In this document: positions 26,197-34,445 of the stretch, piece after piece
Numbering within the stretch: the first letter of the stretch is position 1
How the letters are laid out: each line of letters opens with the position of its first letter
Source of the DNA: an uncultured Bacteroidales bacterium
Lineage (GTDB): Bacteria > Bacteroidota > Bacteroidia > Bacteroidales > UBA932
Assembly (NCBI GenBank): GCA_900316955.1
Contig: ONEX01000015.1
Location: forward strand, 1-64,000
Length of the DNA stretch: 64,000 nt
Direction of reading: 5' to 3'
The notes under the pieces: generated by a model
What the model saw: only the letters and a program-made list of their open reading frames with translations
Database searches by the model: none
What the model was told of the DNA's origin: nothing
Translations under genes and position numbers: made by a program

Positions 26197-26226
26197 AACC
26201 TTCCCGCGTCATTCTCTTGCCTATGT
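26197..26226 (+). repeat. short direct repeat, right copy
   Basis: Right partner of 24645-24675 (AACCTTCCCGC, four bases, TTCTCTTGC, one base, TATGT). Its TTG falls where the -33 box of the XRE promoter is expected. Confidence 0.6.
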
Positions 26227-26239
26227 AAAATGCATTCGC

Positions 26240-26247
26240 TATATTTA
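26240..26247 (+). promoter_or_regulatory. -7-like promoter element TATATTTA for the XRE gene
   Basis: Seven of eight matches to TAnnTTTG, with a TTG 20 nt upstream (26217-26219), the expected spacing. It would give a 5' leader of about 45 nt before ATG 26300. Confidence 0.4.
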
Positions 26248-26299
26248 CATAACATAATATGCCAAATCGCAGAAAACCCGCTATTTTTAATACTATATT

Positions 26300-26611
26300 A
26301 TGGAATATCGACTGGATAATTACTCCCGAAATCCACAATTACTGATGGATCGGATGGCCCATAATTGTCGGGCAAGACGGCTTGAGAAGGGGTATAGCAG
26401 GAAGACGCTTTCCGGTCTTACCGGCATTCCGGCCCCGACGATAGAAAGGTTCGAGAGGACGGGGAAAATATCCCTGGAATCTTTCTGCAGGCTTGTCATC
26501 GAGTTTGATTACTTTGACGAAATGGTGACTCTGCTCAACCGCACCAAGTACTCGACCTCCCGGGAACTCGAGACGATCAACAAGAACCTGAATAGAAAGA
26601 ACGGCCGGTAA
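26300..26611 (+). CDS. XRE/Cro-family helix-turn-helix regulator
   Basis: 103 residues. The region from about 14 to 75 fits an XRE HTH fold: MAHNCRARRLEKGYSRKTLS then GIPAPTIERFERTGKIS, with recognition helix near 42-52. It has a charged C-terminal tail. This size and sequence type is typical of HipB-like antitoxins or small regulators of mobile elements, but no HipA or other toxin gene follows. The downstream gene encodes DUF2200. It could control the neighbouring ATPase gene, whose promoter carries a palindrome. Confidence 0.8.
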   Translation: MEYRLDNYSRNPQLLMDRMAHNCRARRLEKGYSRKTLSGLTGIPAPTIERFERTGKISLESFCRLVIEFDYFDEMVTLLNRTKYSTSRELETINKNLNRKNGR

Positions 26612-26673
26612 TCGACATCAATCTCCTTCCTGACACATCGTCTCATTCTACGTGATTATTCGCTATCTTTCAC

Positions 26674-26681
26674 TATCTTTG
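26674..26681 (+). promoter_or_regulatory. -7 promoter element TATCTTTG for DUF2200 gene
   Basis: An exact TAnnTTTG match ending only 7 nt before ATG 26689, with a near-copy TATCTTTC ten bases upstream (26664-26671). If used, transcription would start at or within a few bases of the start codon. Confidence 0.45.
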
Positions 26682-26688
26682 ACCCACT

Positions 26689-27036
26689 ATGGACGTATTC
26701 GAAATGAAATTCTCCAAGGTGTTTCCTTTGCTCATCGCCAAGGCGGTGCGGAAGGGACGGACGGAGGAGGAGGTGTTTGCCGTGACAGAGTGGCTTACGG
26801 GCTATTCTGAGGAGGAATTGCGGGCGATGTTGGGGAGCGATTCGGCCACGTATGGGGAGTTCCTGGAGAAGGCGCCGTGCATGAATCCGGAGCGGTTCCT
26901 GGTGAAGGGGAAGATTTGCGGTGTGCGGGTCGAGGAGATTGAAGAGCCTCGCATGCGAGATTTGCGGATCCTTGACAAGCTCGTTGACGACCTCGCCAAA
27001 GGAAAGGCCATCGACAAGATTTTAATGAAAAGTTAG
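26689..27036 (+). CDS. DUF2200 family protein
   Basis: 115 residues, soluble. The sequence follows the DUF2200 pattern closely: MKFSKVFPLLIAKAVRKGRT, EEVFAVTEWLTGYSEEEL, a short loop, APCMNPERFLVKGKICGVRVEEIEEP, and the C-terminal RILDKLVDDLAKGKAIDKIL. The biochemical role of this family is unknown. It lies 9 nt before the HIRAN gene, so the two are probably co-transcribed. Confidence 0.85.
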   Translation: MDVFEMKFSKVFPLLIAKAVRKGRTEEEVFAVTEWLTGYSEEELRAMLGSDSATYGEFLEKAPCMNPERFLVKGKICGVRVEEIEEPRMRDLRILDKLVDDLAKGKAIDKILMKS

Positions 27037-27045
27037 TTAAGCCCT

Positions 27046-27501
27046 ATGTTCTACTTCATTCTTGCCGCTGTTGTATTTGTTGCGCTGGTGCTCATTTTCC
27101 GGGACGATCATGACCGGAGGTATGACCAGCGGGGCGGGAGTGAGCGGCAGTATCTGGCGGAGAAGCAGGCGCAGGCTTCGGCGCCGAGGCCGGAGCCGCG
27201 GACGAATGCGCGGAAGACGATGGAGGCGGAGATTGCGGGGCTGCGGTACTATTGTTCGCTGGTCGATATCGGGCCCATCAGCGGGGTGGTCCGGGCGGAG
27301 CCGGACAATGCGCACGATCCGCGGGCGCAGGCGGTGGTCCGGGCCGATGGCAAGCTGCTGGGGTACATCCCTCGCGCCGCCCTGGACGAGTTCGAGGCCT
27401 TCAATCCCAAGAATCTCCCCTGCCCTTTCACCGGCCGCATCACCGTGGACACGTCCAACCACCTCTACGGCACCCTCCACATCACCCAGCCCGGGTTCTG
27501 A
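27046..27501 (+). CDS. membrane-anchored HIRAN-domain protein
   Basis: 151 residues. Residues 2-18 form one transmembrane helix, followed by a charged linker rich in Arg, Gln and Ala (about 19-60). From about residue 75 comes a HIRAN-like domain: GVVRAEPDNAHDPRAQAVV, then LLGYIPRAAL, the conserved ED/HD-x-A-V and LGYIPR signatures. HIRAN domains bind DNA 3' ends or damaged DNA in helicases. A membrane-tethered stand-alone copy is less usual and its function is unclear. The frame is G+C-rich like the core genome. Confidence 0.75.
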   Translation: MFYFILAAVVFVALVLIFRDDHDRRYDQRGGSERQYLAEKQAQASAPRPEPRTNARKTMEAEIAGLRYYCSLVDIGPISGVVRAEPDNAHDPRAQAVVRADGKLLGYIPRAALDEFEAFNPKNLPCPFTGRITVDTSNHLYGTLHITQPGF

Positions 27502-27558
27502 GCCGGGGTTTAGGCTTACAGTTTTTCCACCACCATTGTCTCGCTATCCCAACGCGAA

Positions 27559-27590
27559 AACGGAATCTCCAGACATCTGAAGATTCCGTT
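27559..27590. terminator. putative bidirectional terminator
   Basis: A perfect 10-bp inverted repeat AACGGAATCT/AGATTCCGTT with a nested CAGA/TCTG in the loop lies between the convergent genes ending at 27501 (+) and 27613 (-). The T-run is short (TTTTC on the minus side). Confidence 0.55.
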
Positions 27591-27612
27591 ATTCGACTAA
27601 ACAGAAGGAGGA

Positions 27613-29919
27613 CTATCTCACTACTTCAAACGGGATTGAAATAGACTCCATAAAGTAGCCAGATATGTAGTAATTGAGATAGACATAGTCCTTACCGGGT
27701 GCCTTGGGGCGAAGGAGCATCTCCAGAGGATCGGACTGGTAAGATAGCGTGAAGTACTTGCCGGTTCCTGCGATATACTGATAATCATCTTCCGTTGTTT
27801 TTCCGGTACCGACGCCCCAACTGAAACCATAAAGATAATCCGAATCTAGCACAGGCTCGGCTTTCAACAAATACGACCGACCGGAGTACACCTCCACGGG
27901 ATCTCCATAAAGCCGGGTATCCCTCAGCATTATCTTGACAGGCCGGACACAGATCTGGCACCAGGAATGATAGACACTTCCACTGCTCATCACAATAGAG
28001 AGGTTAAGCTCGGCGTTCTCAATCCAATCCTGCGTTCGAATGGTCACCGCGCGCGAGTCGTCAGACTCCTCCATGGATATGACATCATTGTCCGTTTCCA
28101 GAGACCAATTGATAGAAACTATTTCATTCACAGGGAGTCCGGTCAAGTCCGCTTCAATGGTCACGTCTTCTTCATCATAGGTAAGCCAAAGCGTTTGCTT
28201 GTGCCAATTCACCTCATTGAACAACAGCGGGACAGAGCGCAGCTCTGGTCCAAAATAGCAATATGCATCAAACCGTTCCTTTGTTTCAGAAATCAGATCG
28301 AGAAACTCCATCGCCAAGTTCACCGAAATATCCCCCCTCTCATCTGCCGGGATTTCGCCGACATGGACGGTCACTTCCGCACCATCGGCCTCATAAGACA
28401 GATAAGTGCACCCATCCTCACCGACATTCCAGACAAAGGACTCTTCATCCAATTCAAGCCAGGATGGTGCCTGGAATTCGACGCTGATGGTGTAGGACTG
28501 GCCCGCAACCATGGAATGGCCATCCACAGCCTCAATAGGCTTTCCATCGATTTTGAGGGTAGCCACATTGTATCCCTCGACCGGAATCGTGATCGGATTG
28601 ACGTCGGGGGCATCCTTACATGTGAGAACCAAGGTCGCTGATTGAGGGAGCGGAGTACGGTAATCCGGAGCCAGCCAACAACCACCCGCCGTTTCTTTTG
28701 TGGTCAACCATTCGTCATCCGGGGTATAGTCGTCCGGGTACTGGACGCTGACCTCCCACTCATATTGGGATTCAAAGAGGAACGGGTAGCCCTGATCATA
28801 CCAATACATGTATGTCGGGAAATAATCCTTGGGTATCCGGAGAACAGGGTTGTCGGAATCCAGTTCGGGGAAGTAAGCCAACGTCTCCGAGGTGAACTTG
28901 ATCGGAGTGGCTTCTTCCATTCGCACGCTGAAAGCCGTAATGCCACCTTCGCGGAAAATGATGCTCCTTTGCTTTCCCCCCGCCCCGAGGTCGACCACCT
29001 TCTCGTACATCTTCATCGAAGGCGTTTCTCCATCGGGAGAAAGCGTCACCTGGATGGCGAAGCTGTCCGTCAGTTGTCCGGAAAGGGTACGGAGCCAGAT
29101 GACCGCCTCGCCGGCGTCATTGACAACCACATTCTGGGGGCTGAACTCGATCTCGCTTCCACCAGGGACCGACAGGACCCGCTCCAATTGAGGGTCATAG
29201 GCGAAAGTCCCGGCCCCTTGCCAGCTACTTCCGGTTGTTAACTTTCCGCTGTACACATAATAACCGGAAGGGAGGTCCTTCAGGGTAATCTTCGCGATAC
29301 TGCCGATACGGGCGAACTGAAAATGCAACTCTTCCGGCTGCTCGGCCGATTCGATCATCCGGGAAACAAGCACGTCGCTGCCCGGATCGAAACTCTCGGC
29401 CGTGGGAGATTGATTGGACATGATGTTGCCGATCAGCATCAGATGGTCCGAGGTGTACTCCTCTCCCCAGAAAGTCTCCCACTCCTCGACAGAGATCTCC
29501 TGCCCTGTCCGGTAAACAGGAAGCATGGACGGATAGGAAGCCAAATAGCGGAACACCTCATTCTCGGGGAGATACGCCTGATTGTCCTCCAATTCAAAAT
29601 CGTAAATCGCTCTTCTTCCGCCTTCCTCCAGGGTCGTGGGAGATGCATGATAAGCCCAGGCGGCATGCTCCAGATCGTCCGTCAAGTTGGCATAGATTAT
29701 TTCTAACAGGACAAGACGGTCGTTTTCATCCCACCGTACCTGGTACTTGCCAGTCTCCTCGTCCTGAAAAATGCTCGTTCTGGTGTCGTCGGAATCCGCG
29801 ATGACCCGCAAGGTCCTGCTTCCAACAGCCACTTCTTCCACCGGCATCTTTTCGGTCTGGCAGCCGACGGTCAACAATGCGCCCAGCAAAGCGACCGGGA
29901 TTGAAATCGCCCTCTTCAT
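27613..29919 (-). CDS. fimbrillin-like large lipoprotein
   Basis: 768 residues from ATG 29919, chosen because MKRAIS gives a proper lipoprotein signal with lipobox LTVGC and lies one base after the stop of the small gene upstream; ATG 29937 is an alternative. The early mature part (RTLRVIADSDDTRTSIFQDE ... YQVRWDENDRLVL) matches the start of Bacteroidota fimbrillin-family proteins (Mfa/FimA-like or DUF-type adhesins), where a T-R/K-T-S segment precedes a W-x-E-x-D-x-L strand. The rest is beta-rich, with several Ig-like stretches and no known catalytic motif. It is probably a surface adhesin or stalk. G+C is lower than in the PULs. Confidence 0.6.
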   Translation of the reverse strand: MKRAISIPVALLGALLTVGCQTEKMPVEEVAVGSRTLRVIADSDDTRTSIFQDEETGKYQVRWDENDRLVLLEIIYANLTDDLEHAAWAYHASPTTLEEGGRRAIYDFELEDNQAYLPENEVFRYLASYPSMLPVYRTGQEISVEEWETFWGEEYTSDHLMLIGNIMSNQSPTAESFDPGSDVLVSRMIESAEQPEELHFQFARIGSIAKITLKDLPSGYYVYSGKLTTGSSWQGAGTFAYDPQLERVLSVPGGSEIEFSPQNVVVNDAGEAVIWLRTLSGQLTDSFAIQVTLSPDGETPSMKMYEKVVDLGAGGKQRSIIFREGGITAFSVRMEEATPIKFTSETLAYFPELDSDNPVLRIPKDYFPTYMYWYDQGYPFLFESQYEWEVSVQYPDDYTPDDEWLTTKETAGGCWLAPDYRTPLPQSATLVLTCKDAPDVNPITIPVEGYNVATLKIDGKPIEAVDGHSMVAGQSYTISVEFQAPSWLELDEESFVWNVGEDGCTYLSYEADGAEVTVHVGEIPADERGDISVNLAMEFLDLISETKERFDAYCYFGPELRSVPLLFNEVNWHKQTLWLTYDEEDVTIEADLTGLPVNEIVSINWSLETDNDVISMEESDDSRAVTIRTQDWIENAELNLSIVMSSGSVYHSWCQICVRPVKIMLRDTRLYGDPVEVYSGRSYLLKAEPVLDSDYLYGFSWGVGTGKTTEDDYQYIAGTGKYFTLSYQSDPLEMLLRPKAPGKDYVYLNYYISGYFMESISIPFEVVR

Positions 29920-29920
29920 C

Positions 29921-30088
29921 TCAAAACTCTCCTTCATCGTTAAAATCAAACTCATCTCCGGGATAATCACCATTACCGAATTTGACCGGGGTGCCCTTTC
30001 CGCCGCCGCTGACAAGCAAGTTCGTCTCGACGGTTACGATGTACATTTCGCTCTCGGGAGCGATGTACCGTTCTTTTGTCGTCTTCAT
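29921..30088 (-). CDS. 55-residue peptide gene upstream of the fimbrillin-like lipoprotein
   Basis: A short acidic product with a KERYIAPESEMYIV start, VETNLLVSGGG in the middle and a Gly/Asp/Phe-rich tail ending DEFDFNDEGEF. It has no signal peptide. Similar short proteins with an ILSGS/LLVSGGG segment are common near cell-surface genes in Bacteroidota, as far as I recall. A TAAATTTG box 38 nt upstream and the 1-nt spacing to the lipoprotein start support it as the first gene of a two-gene operon. Function unknown. Confidence 0.65.
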   Translation of the reverse strand: MKTTKERYIAPESEMYIVTVETNLLVSGGGKGTPVKFGNGDYPGDEFDFNDEGEF

Positions 30089-30126
30089 ATATTTCGACAG
30101 ATTAGATGGTAGCCTTCTCTCAAGCA

Positions 30127-30134
30127 CAAATTTA
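30127..30134 (-). promoter_or_regulatory. -7 promoter element TAAATTTG
   Basis: An exact TAnnTTTG match on the minus strand before the small peptide gene, in the A/T-rich gap after the deoxyribosyltransferase-like gene ends at 30144. Confidence 0.5.
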
Positions 30135-30143
30135 TAAAAAAAT

Positions 30144-30566
30144 TCATACTTTCCCCACCAACTCCTCCAGACTTCCCGCGACGCCGTCGAAGAGCTTGTA
30201 CATGAGCTCGGGTTCGACCATTTCGGGGATGTAGGCGACGACGCGCTTGCCGGCGCCGGCCATCCAGCCGGCTTCGGTGTGCGCGCTACGGCCGCAGGGA
30301 AGGACGAGGACGCAGGTATCGGCCCAGGTGAGGGCGTCGATGTCGGCCTGGAACTGGCGCTCGGCGAGGGGGTGGTGGAGGCCTTCGGCGTACTGGTCGA
30401 AGGTCCATTCGGGGGCCTTCGGGTCGATGTCAGTCCAATGGAAGCCGGCGCCGCCGTGGGGCGGGTTGCGGAAGTCGTAGACTTCGTGCCCCGCCTCCCG
30501 CAGGCGTTGTACCACTTCGGGGTAGTATTGGTTCCTCCAGCTGGAGGCGACGTAGATCCTGGCCAT
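30144..30566 (-). CDS. nucleoside 2-deoxyribosyltransferase-like protein
   Basis: 140 residues, soluble. The N-terminus MARIYVASSWRNQYYPEVVQ and the later VLVLPCGRSAHTEAGWMAG (Glu98) fit the nucleoside deoxyribosyltransferase fold: an N-terminal beta strand with a phosphate-side Ser, and a Glu preceding a Gly-rich helix that acts as nucleophile in true enzymes. Many family members are of unknown substrate and include 2'-deoxynucleoside 5'-phosphate N-hydrolases. The gene has its own TATCTTTG box upstream and seems to be single. Specificity is not assignable. Confidence 0.7.
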   Translation of the reverse strand: MARIYVASSWRNQYYPEVVQRLREAGHEVYDFRNPPHGGAGFHWTDIDPKAPEWTFDQYAEGLHHPLAERQFQADIDALTWADTCVLVLPCGRSAHTEAGWMAGAGKRVVAYIPEMVEPELMYKLFDGVAGSLEELVGKV

Positions 30567-30600
30567 AGCGCGATTCGTTTGCTTGTTTCCTTGATTGTTT

Positions 30601-30608
30601 CAAAGATA
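30601..30608 (-). promoter_or_regulatory. -7 promoter element TATCTTTG (divergent pair, minus)
   Basis: An exact TAnnTTTG match on the minus strand, 34 nt before ATG 30566. It forms a divergent promoter region with the plus-strand element at 30633. Confidence 0.5.
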
Positions 30609-30632
30609 CGCATTCTTTCCGGCAATATTCAC

Positions 30633-30640
30633 TATATTTG
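30633..30640 (+). promoter_or_regulatory. -7 promoter element TATATTTG (divergent pair, plus)
   Basis: An exact TAnnTTTG match, 33 nt before ATG 30674, presumably driving the three-gene operon to 34445. Confidence 0.55.
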
Positions 30641-30673
30641 TTTGTCAAGGAAACAGAAAATCAACTTAAGCAT

Positions 30674-31222
30674 ATGAAAAGAATCATCGCCATCACCGCT
30701 CTCGCGTGCGTCCTGACGTCCGCGTGGGCCCAGGATTACCCGGCCGGCCTGCGGCGGGAAGTCGTCGAGATCGAACAGAACGAGGATAAATATTCCCTGT
30801 TCTCCTACAAGGACGAGGACGGGACCTTCGGGTACTACTTGAGCCTCCGCCACGAGACCCCGGACCTGGAGATCGAAATCTTCGGCATCCAGGGGTCCAT
30901 CCCCCACGTCGACGAAACCTGCCTGTGCCTGGGCGCGACGAAGGACGAGGTCCTCTCCACCCTCGATTCGCTCCTGGCGCTGACCGACGAAGAGCCCGGG
31001 ACGACGGCCACCTTCCCCTGCCGGCGGACTTCCCTGACCGAGCGCCTGACCGTTCCCGACACGGCAGAATGCGTCGTGGTCAAGCCCTTCCTGATGAGCA
31101 AGCGCCTCCGCTTCCAGTTCGACCACGACGGCAAAACCGCCGAGGTCGACCTCTCCCGCTCCACCATCAAATCCCTCCGCTGGAGCGTCGACCTGGACAA
31201 GAAACTCGGTCTTAACGAATAA
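30674..31222 (+). CDS. secreted hypothetical protein
   Basis: 182 residues from ATG 30674, chosen over an in-frame ATG at 30638 because it gives a clear signal peptide (MKRIIAITALACVLTSAWA, cleavage before QDY) and follows a -7 box. The mature part is acidic and beta-rich, with no motif I recognise; two Cys pairs (CLCLG, FPCRR) could form disulfides. It is probably periplasmic. First gene of a plus-strand operon, 5 nt before the propeller-isomerase gene. Confidence 0.7.
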   Translation: MKRIIAITALACVLTSAWAQDYPAGLRREVVEIEQNEDKYSLFSYKDEDGTFGYYLSLRHETPDLEIEIFGIQGSIPHVDETCLCLGATKDEVLSTLDSLLALTDEEPGTTATFPCRRTSLTERLTVPDTAECVVVKPFLMSKRLRFQFDHDGKTAEVDLSRSTIKSLRWSVDLDKKLGLNE

Positions 31223-31227
31223 ACCCT

Positions 31228-32973
31228 ATGCGCAAGTTTTCCCATCTTTGCATCGGCCTGGCGCTGCTGGCGGCAGGCGCTCCGGCCTGGGCGCAGCACC
31301 CCCGGCCCTCGCACAGCTACCTCGAGATCTATGACCTGGAGACCCGCACGCACCGCGTGGTCAAGGAGTTTCCCTACGTCATCGAAGCCCCCAACTGGAC
31401 CCCCGACGGGCAGTGGCTCGTCGTCAACATCGATGGGAAACTCTACAAGCTCTCACCCGACGGCCAGTCCGACCTCGTCCAGATTCCCACCGGCGACATC
31501 ACCCAGTGCAACAACGACCACGTGGTGACCGCCGACGGCAAATGGATCGGCCTCAGCAGCAACGACCCCGCCAACAGGCAGTACAACTCCTATGTCTATG
31601 TGGTTCCGTTCGAGGGCGGGCAGCCACGCCGGATCACGCCCGAGGGGCCCAGCTACCTGCACGGCATCAGCCCCGACGGGAAGACGGCCGCCTACTGCGC
31701 CTTCCGCGGGCCGAAGCAGGAGCAGGATGTCTGGGCGATGCCCCTCAAGGGCGGCAAGGAGGTCCGGCTCACGGACGCCCCCGGCCTGGACGACGGCCCC
31801 GAGTACAGCCCCGACGGCAAGCACATCTGGTTCAACAGCGTGCGCACCGGCCGGATGCAAGTCTGGAAGATGCGCGCCAACGGCAAGCAGCAGACCCAGA
31901 TGACCTTCGACGAGGACCTGAACTCCTGGTTCCCGCACATCTCCCCGGACAACAAGAAAGTCGTGTACATCGCCTACCACGACTACGAGGTCGATCCCGC
32001 CTCCCACATCGCCGACCTCAATGTCCAGCTCCGCCTCATCCCCGCCGCCGGCGGGAAGCCCGAGACCCTCGTGGAGTTCTTCGGCGGCCAGGGCAGCATC
32101 AACGTGAACTCCTGGAGCCCCGACAGCAAGCAGTTCGCCTACGTGAGCTACCGCCTCACGGACGAGCTCACCGCCCCCAAGCGCGACATGGCCGTCCAGC
32201 TGTACTCCGTGCGCACCCTCATCGGCACCCCCGAGCTCTTCGCCAAGAACCACGCCTACGTATTCCAGCGACTCGCCCAGATGGGCTACACCGCCGCGGA
32301 GGCGTTCGGGTACGAGGACGGACTCATCGCCGGCCTGACCCCCGCCGCGTACCGCGAAGCGGTGGAAGCGGCCGGGCTGAAGCTCCTCTCCTCGCACGTG
32401 ACGCACCCCCTATCGGCGCAGGAACTCGCCTCCGGCGACTTCTCCAAGGCCCTCGCCTGGTGGGAAGCGTGCATCGACGCGCACAAGGCCGCCGGCATCC
32501 CCTACCTCGTGATGTCGTGGTCCCAGCCCCTGCAGACCAAGGCCCAGATGTCCGTGATGGCCGCGTTCCTGGACGCCATCGGCGCCAAGTGCCGCGCCGC
32601 CGGCATCCGTTTCGGCTACCACTGCCACAACCATGAGTACAGGCCCGTGGACGGCACGACCATGATCGACGTCTTCGCCTCCGAGACCAAGCCCGAGAAC
32701 GTCTTCATCCAGATGGACGTGTACTGGGCCGTCGTGGGCGGCGCCAGCCCCGTGGAATACTTCAAGAAGTATCCCGGCCGCTACGAACTCCTCCACATCA
32801 AGGACAAGTACGAGCTCGGCCAGAGCGGCATGGTGGGCTTCGACGCCATCTTCAAGGCCATGCCCTCCGCCGGCACCAAGGCTTTCGTCGTGGAGCTCGA
32901 ACAGGCCTCCACGCCCAACATCCTCAAGGGCCTCCGCGAAAGCGCCCTCTACCTTCGCAACGCAAGTTTCTGA
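31228..32973 (+). CDS. fusion: TolB-like beta-propeller + sugar phosphate isomerase/epimerase TIM barrel
   Basis: 581 residues with a signal peptide (cleavage after AWAQ). Residues about 25-310 are WD40-like TolB/DPP-IV-type propeller blades (NWTPDGQWLVVN, YLHGISPDGKTAAY, GPEYSPDGKHIWFNS, PHISPDNKKVVYIAY, SWSPDSKQFAYVS). At about 315-322 it changes without a linker into a xylose-isomerase-like TIM barrel of the AP_endonuc_2 family: MAVQLYSVRT, MGYTAAEAFGY, a YHCHNHEY histidine motif, IQMDVYW, LLHIKD and VVELEQ supply the usual Glu/His/Asp metal ligands. Stand-alone propellers and secreted isomerases of this type are both common in Bacteroidota; the fusion is unusual. It may be a real bifunctional protein or the result of a deletion joining two genes. 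Confidence 0.8.
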   Translation: MRKFSHLCIGLALLAAGAPAWAQHPRPSHSYLEIYDLETRTHRVVKEFPYVIEAPNWTPDGQWLVVNIDGKLYKLSPDGQSDLVQIPTGDITQCNNDHVVTADGKWIGLSSNDPANRQYNSYVYVVPFEGGQPRRITPEGPSYLHGISPDGKTAAYCAFRGPKQEQDVWAMPLKGGKEVRLTDAPGLDDGPEYSPDGKHIWFNSVRTGRMQVWKMRANGKQQTQMTFDEDLNSWFPHISPDNKKVVYIAYHDYEVDPASHIADLNVQLRLIPAAGGKPETLVEFFGGQGSINVNSWSPDSKQFAYVSYRLTDELTAPKRDMAVQLYSVRTLIGTPELFAKNHAYVFQRLAQMGYTAAEAFGYEDGLIAGLTPAAYREAVEAAGLKLLSSHVTHPLSAQELASGDFSKALAWWEACIDAHKAAGIPYLVMSWSQPLQTKAQMSVMAAFLDAIGAKCRAAGIRFGYHCHNHEYRPVDGTTMIDVFASETKPENVFIQMDVYWAVVGGASPVEYFKKYPGRYELLHIKDKYELGQSGMVGFDAIFKAMPSAGTKAFVVELEQASTPNILKGLRESALYLRNASF

Positions 32974-34445
32974 TGATGAAGCACTTGACATTCCTCCTGG
33001 CGGCCGCGACTACCCTCGCGGCCGCTTGCCAATCCCCCGCCCCTGAAACGCTCAAGCCCCGCATCGTCGTCCTCACCGACATCGGCCCGGCCGAGGTGGA
33101 ACCGGACGACAACGAGTCGGCCGTCCGTCTGCTCTCCTATGCCGACCGCTTCGAGATCGAAGCCCTCATCACCACCATCGGCTGGAACTGCGACCCGTAC
33201 CCGGAGGAATGGGCGGAATACCTGCACCGCGTCATCGACGGATATGAGGTCGATGTCCACAACCTCATGAAGCGGTCCGGGCAGGCCGGGTTCCGAAGCC
33301 CCGAGGAGGAGCAGGGCGCCCAGGCGCTCGGGTACTGGCCCAGCGCCGGCTACCTGCGGAGCCGCGCGGTGATGGGCAGCACCCGCGCCGGCATCGGCGT
33401 CATCGGCGAAGGGAACGACTCCCCTGGCAGCGAACTCCTGATCCGCCTCGCCGACGAGGACGACCCCCGGCCCATCTGGGTATGCTCCTGGGGCGGGGCC
33501 AACACCCTCTCCCAGGCCATCTGGAAAGTGCAGCAGACCCGCTCGCCGGAAGAGCTGAAGGCCTTCCTCCGGAAGTTCCGCCTGTACACCATCACCGACC
33601 AGGACATGGTGTACGGCATGCGCATGAACCGCGCCTACAGCTCCCACCAATGGCTCCGCCGGGAATTTGCCGATGACCTCCTCCTCGTCTGGGACGAAAG
33701 CGCCTGGCTCAACCAGAACGCCCTCGGCGTGCAGAACTGGGACAAGTACGCGGCGCTCATCCAGGGCCACGGCGAGATGGGCAAGGTCTATCCCCACTAC
33801 CTCTGGGGCGTCGAAGGCGACACCCCCAGCTTCCTGAACGTGATGCCCAACGGTCTCAACGACCCCGAGCATCCGGAACAGGTGGGCTGGGGCGGCTGCC
33901 ACCAGTTCGGCCTCTCCCCCGACCGCGAGACATCGGCCTGGACCAACTGGCAGGAGCCCCTCAAGGGCATCTCCTCCGCCTACGAACACAAGTTCTACCC
34001 CGACGAATTCAACGACTTCGCCGCCCGCATGCAATGGGCCGCCGAAGGCCGCGGCAACCGCAACCCGGTGGTCCGCCTCGACGGGAAGCAAGGGCACAAG
34101 CGCCTCCGCCTCGACAACGGCGACGGTCTCGCGCCCCTGCCCGTAACTGCCCGCCCCGGCGCCTCGCTCAGCTTCGACGCCTCCGCCTCCACCGATCCCG
34201 ACGGCGACACCTTACGATTCGCCTGGTGGTTCCAGGAATTCCCCGGAGTGACGCCCCCTGACGCCCCCGCCGGAGACCAGATGGGCACTCTCCCCGCCAT
34301 CGCAGAACCCGCCACCCCCGTAGCGGCCTTCACCATCCCTGCCGATGCCGCCCCCGGCGAGCAGTACCACCTGGTCTGTGAGGTCCACGACGATGGCCCC
34401 TTCTTCCTCCCTGCCTACCGCCGCATCATCATCACCGTCGAATAA
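32973..34445 (+). CDS. DUF1593 nucleoside-hydrolase-like lipoprotein
   Basis: 490 residues with lipobox LAAAC (Cys19). The N-terminal domain (about 28-345) starts VVLTDIGPAEVEPDDNES, the calcium-binding Asp cluster of inosine-uridine nucleoside hydrolase folds as seen in DUF1593 (Sde0182-like) proteins. VIGEGNDSPGS and WVCSWGGANTLSQA are further family segments. A C-terminal Ig-like domain (about 385-490; FDASASTDPDGD, FTIPADAAPGEQYHLVCEV) completes the layout. Members occur with plant-polysaccharide genes and were first noted in a cellulose-degrading marine bacterium. The start codon overlaps the previous stop by one base (ATGA), so the genes are translationally coupled. Confidence 0.8.
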   Translation: MMKHLTFLLAAATTLAAACQSPAPETLKPRIVVLTDIGPAEVEPDDNESAVRLLSYADRFEIEALITTIGWNCDPYPEEWAEYLHRVIDGYEVDVHNLMKRSGQAGFRSPEEEQGAQALGYWPSAGYLRSRAVMGSTRAGIGVIGEGNDSPGSELLIRLADEDDPRPIWVCSWGGANTLSQAIWKVQQTRSPEELKAFLRKFRLYTITDQDMVYGMRMNRAYSSHQWLRREFADDLLLVWDESAWLNQNALGVQNWDKYAALIQGHGEMGKVYPHYLWGVEGDTPSFLNVMPNGLNDPEHPEQVGWGGCHQFGLSPDRETSAWTNWQEPLKGISSAYEHKFYPDEFNDFAARMQWAAEGRGNRNPVVRLDGKQGHKRLRLDNGDGLAPLPVTARPGASLSFDASASTDPDGDTLRFAWWFQEFPGVTPPDAPAGDQMGTLPAIAEPATPVAAFTIPADAAPGEQYHLVCEVHDDGPFFLPAYRRIIITVE

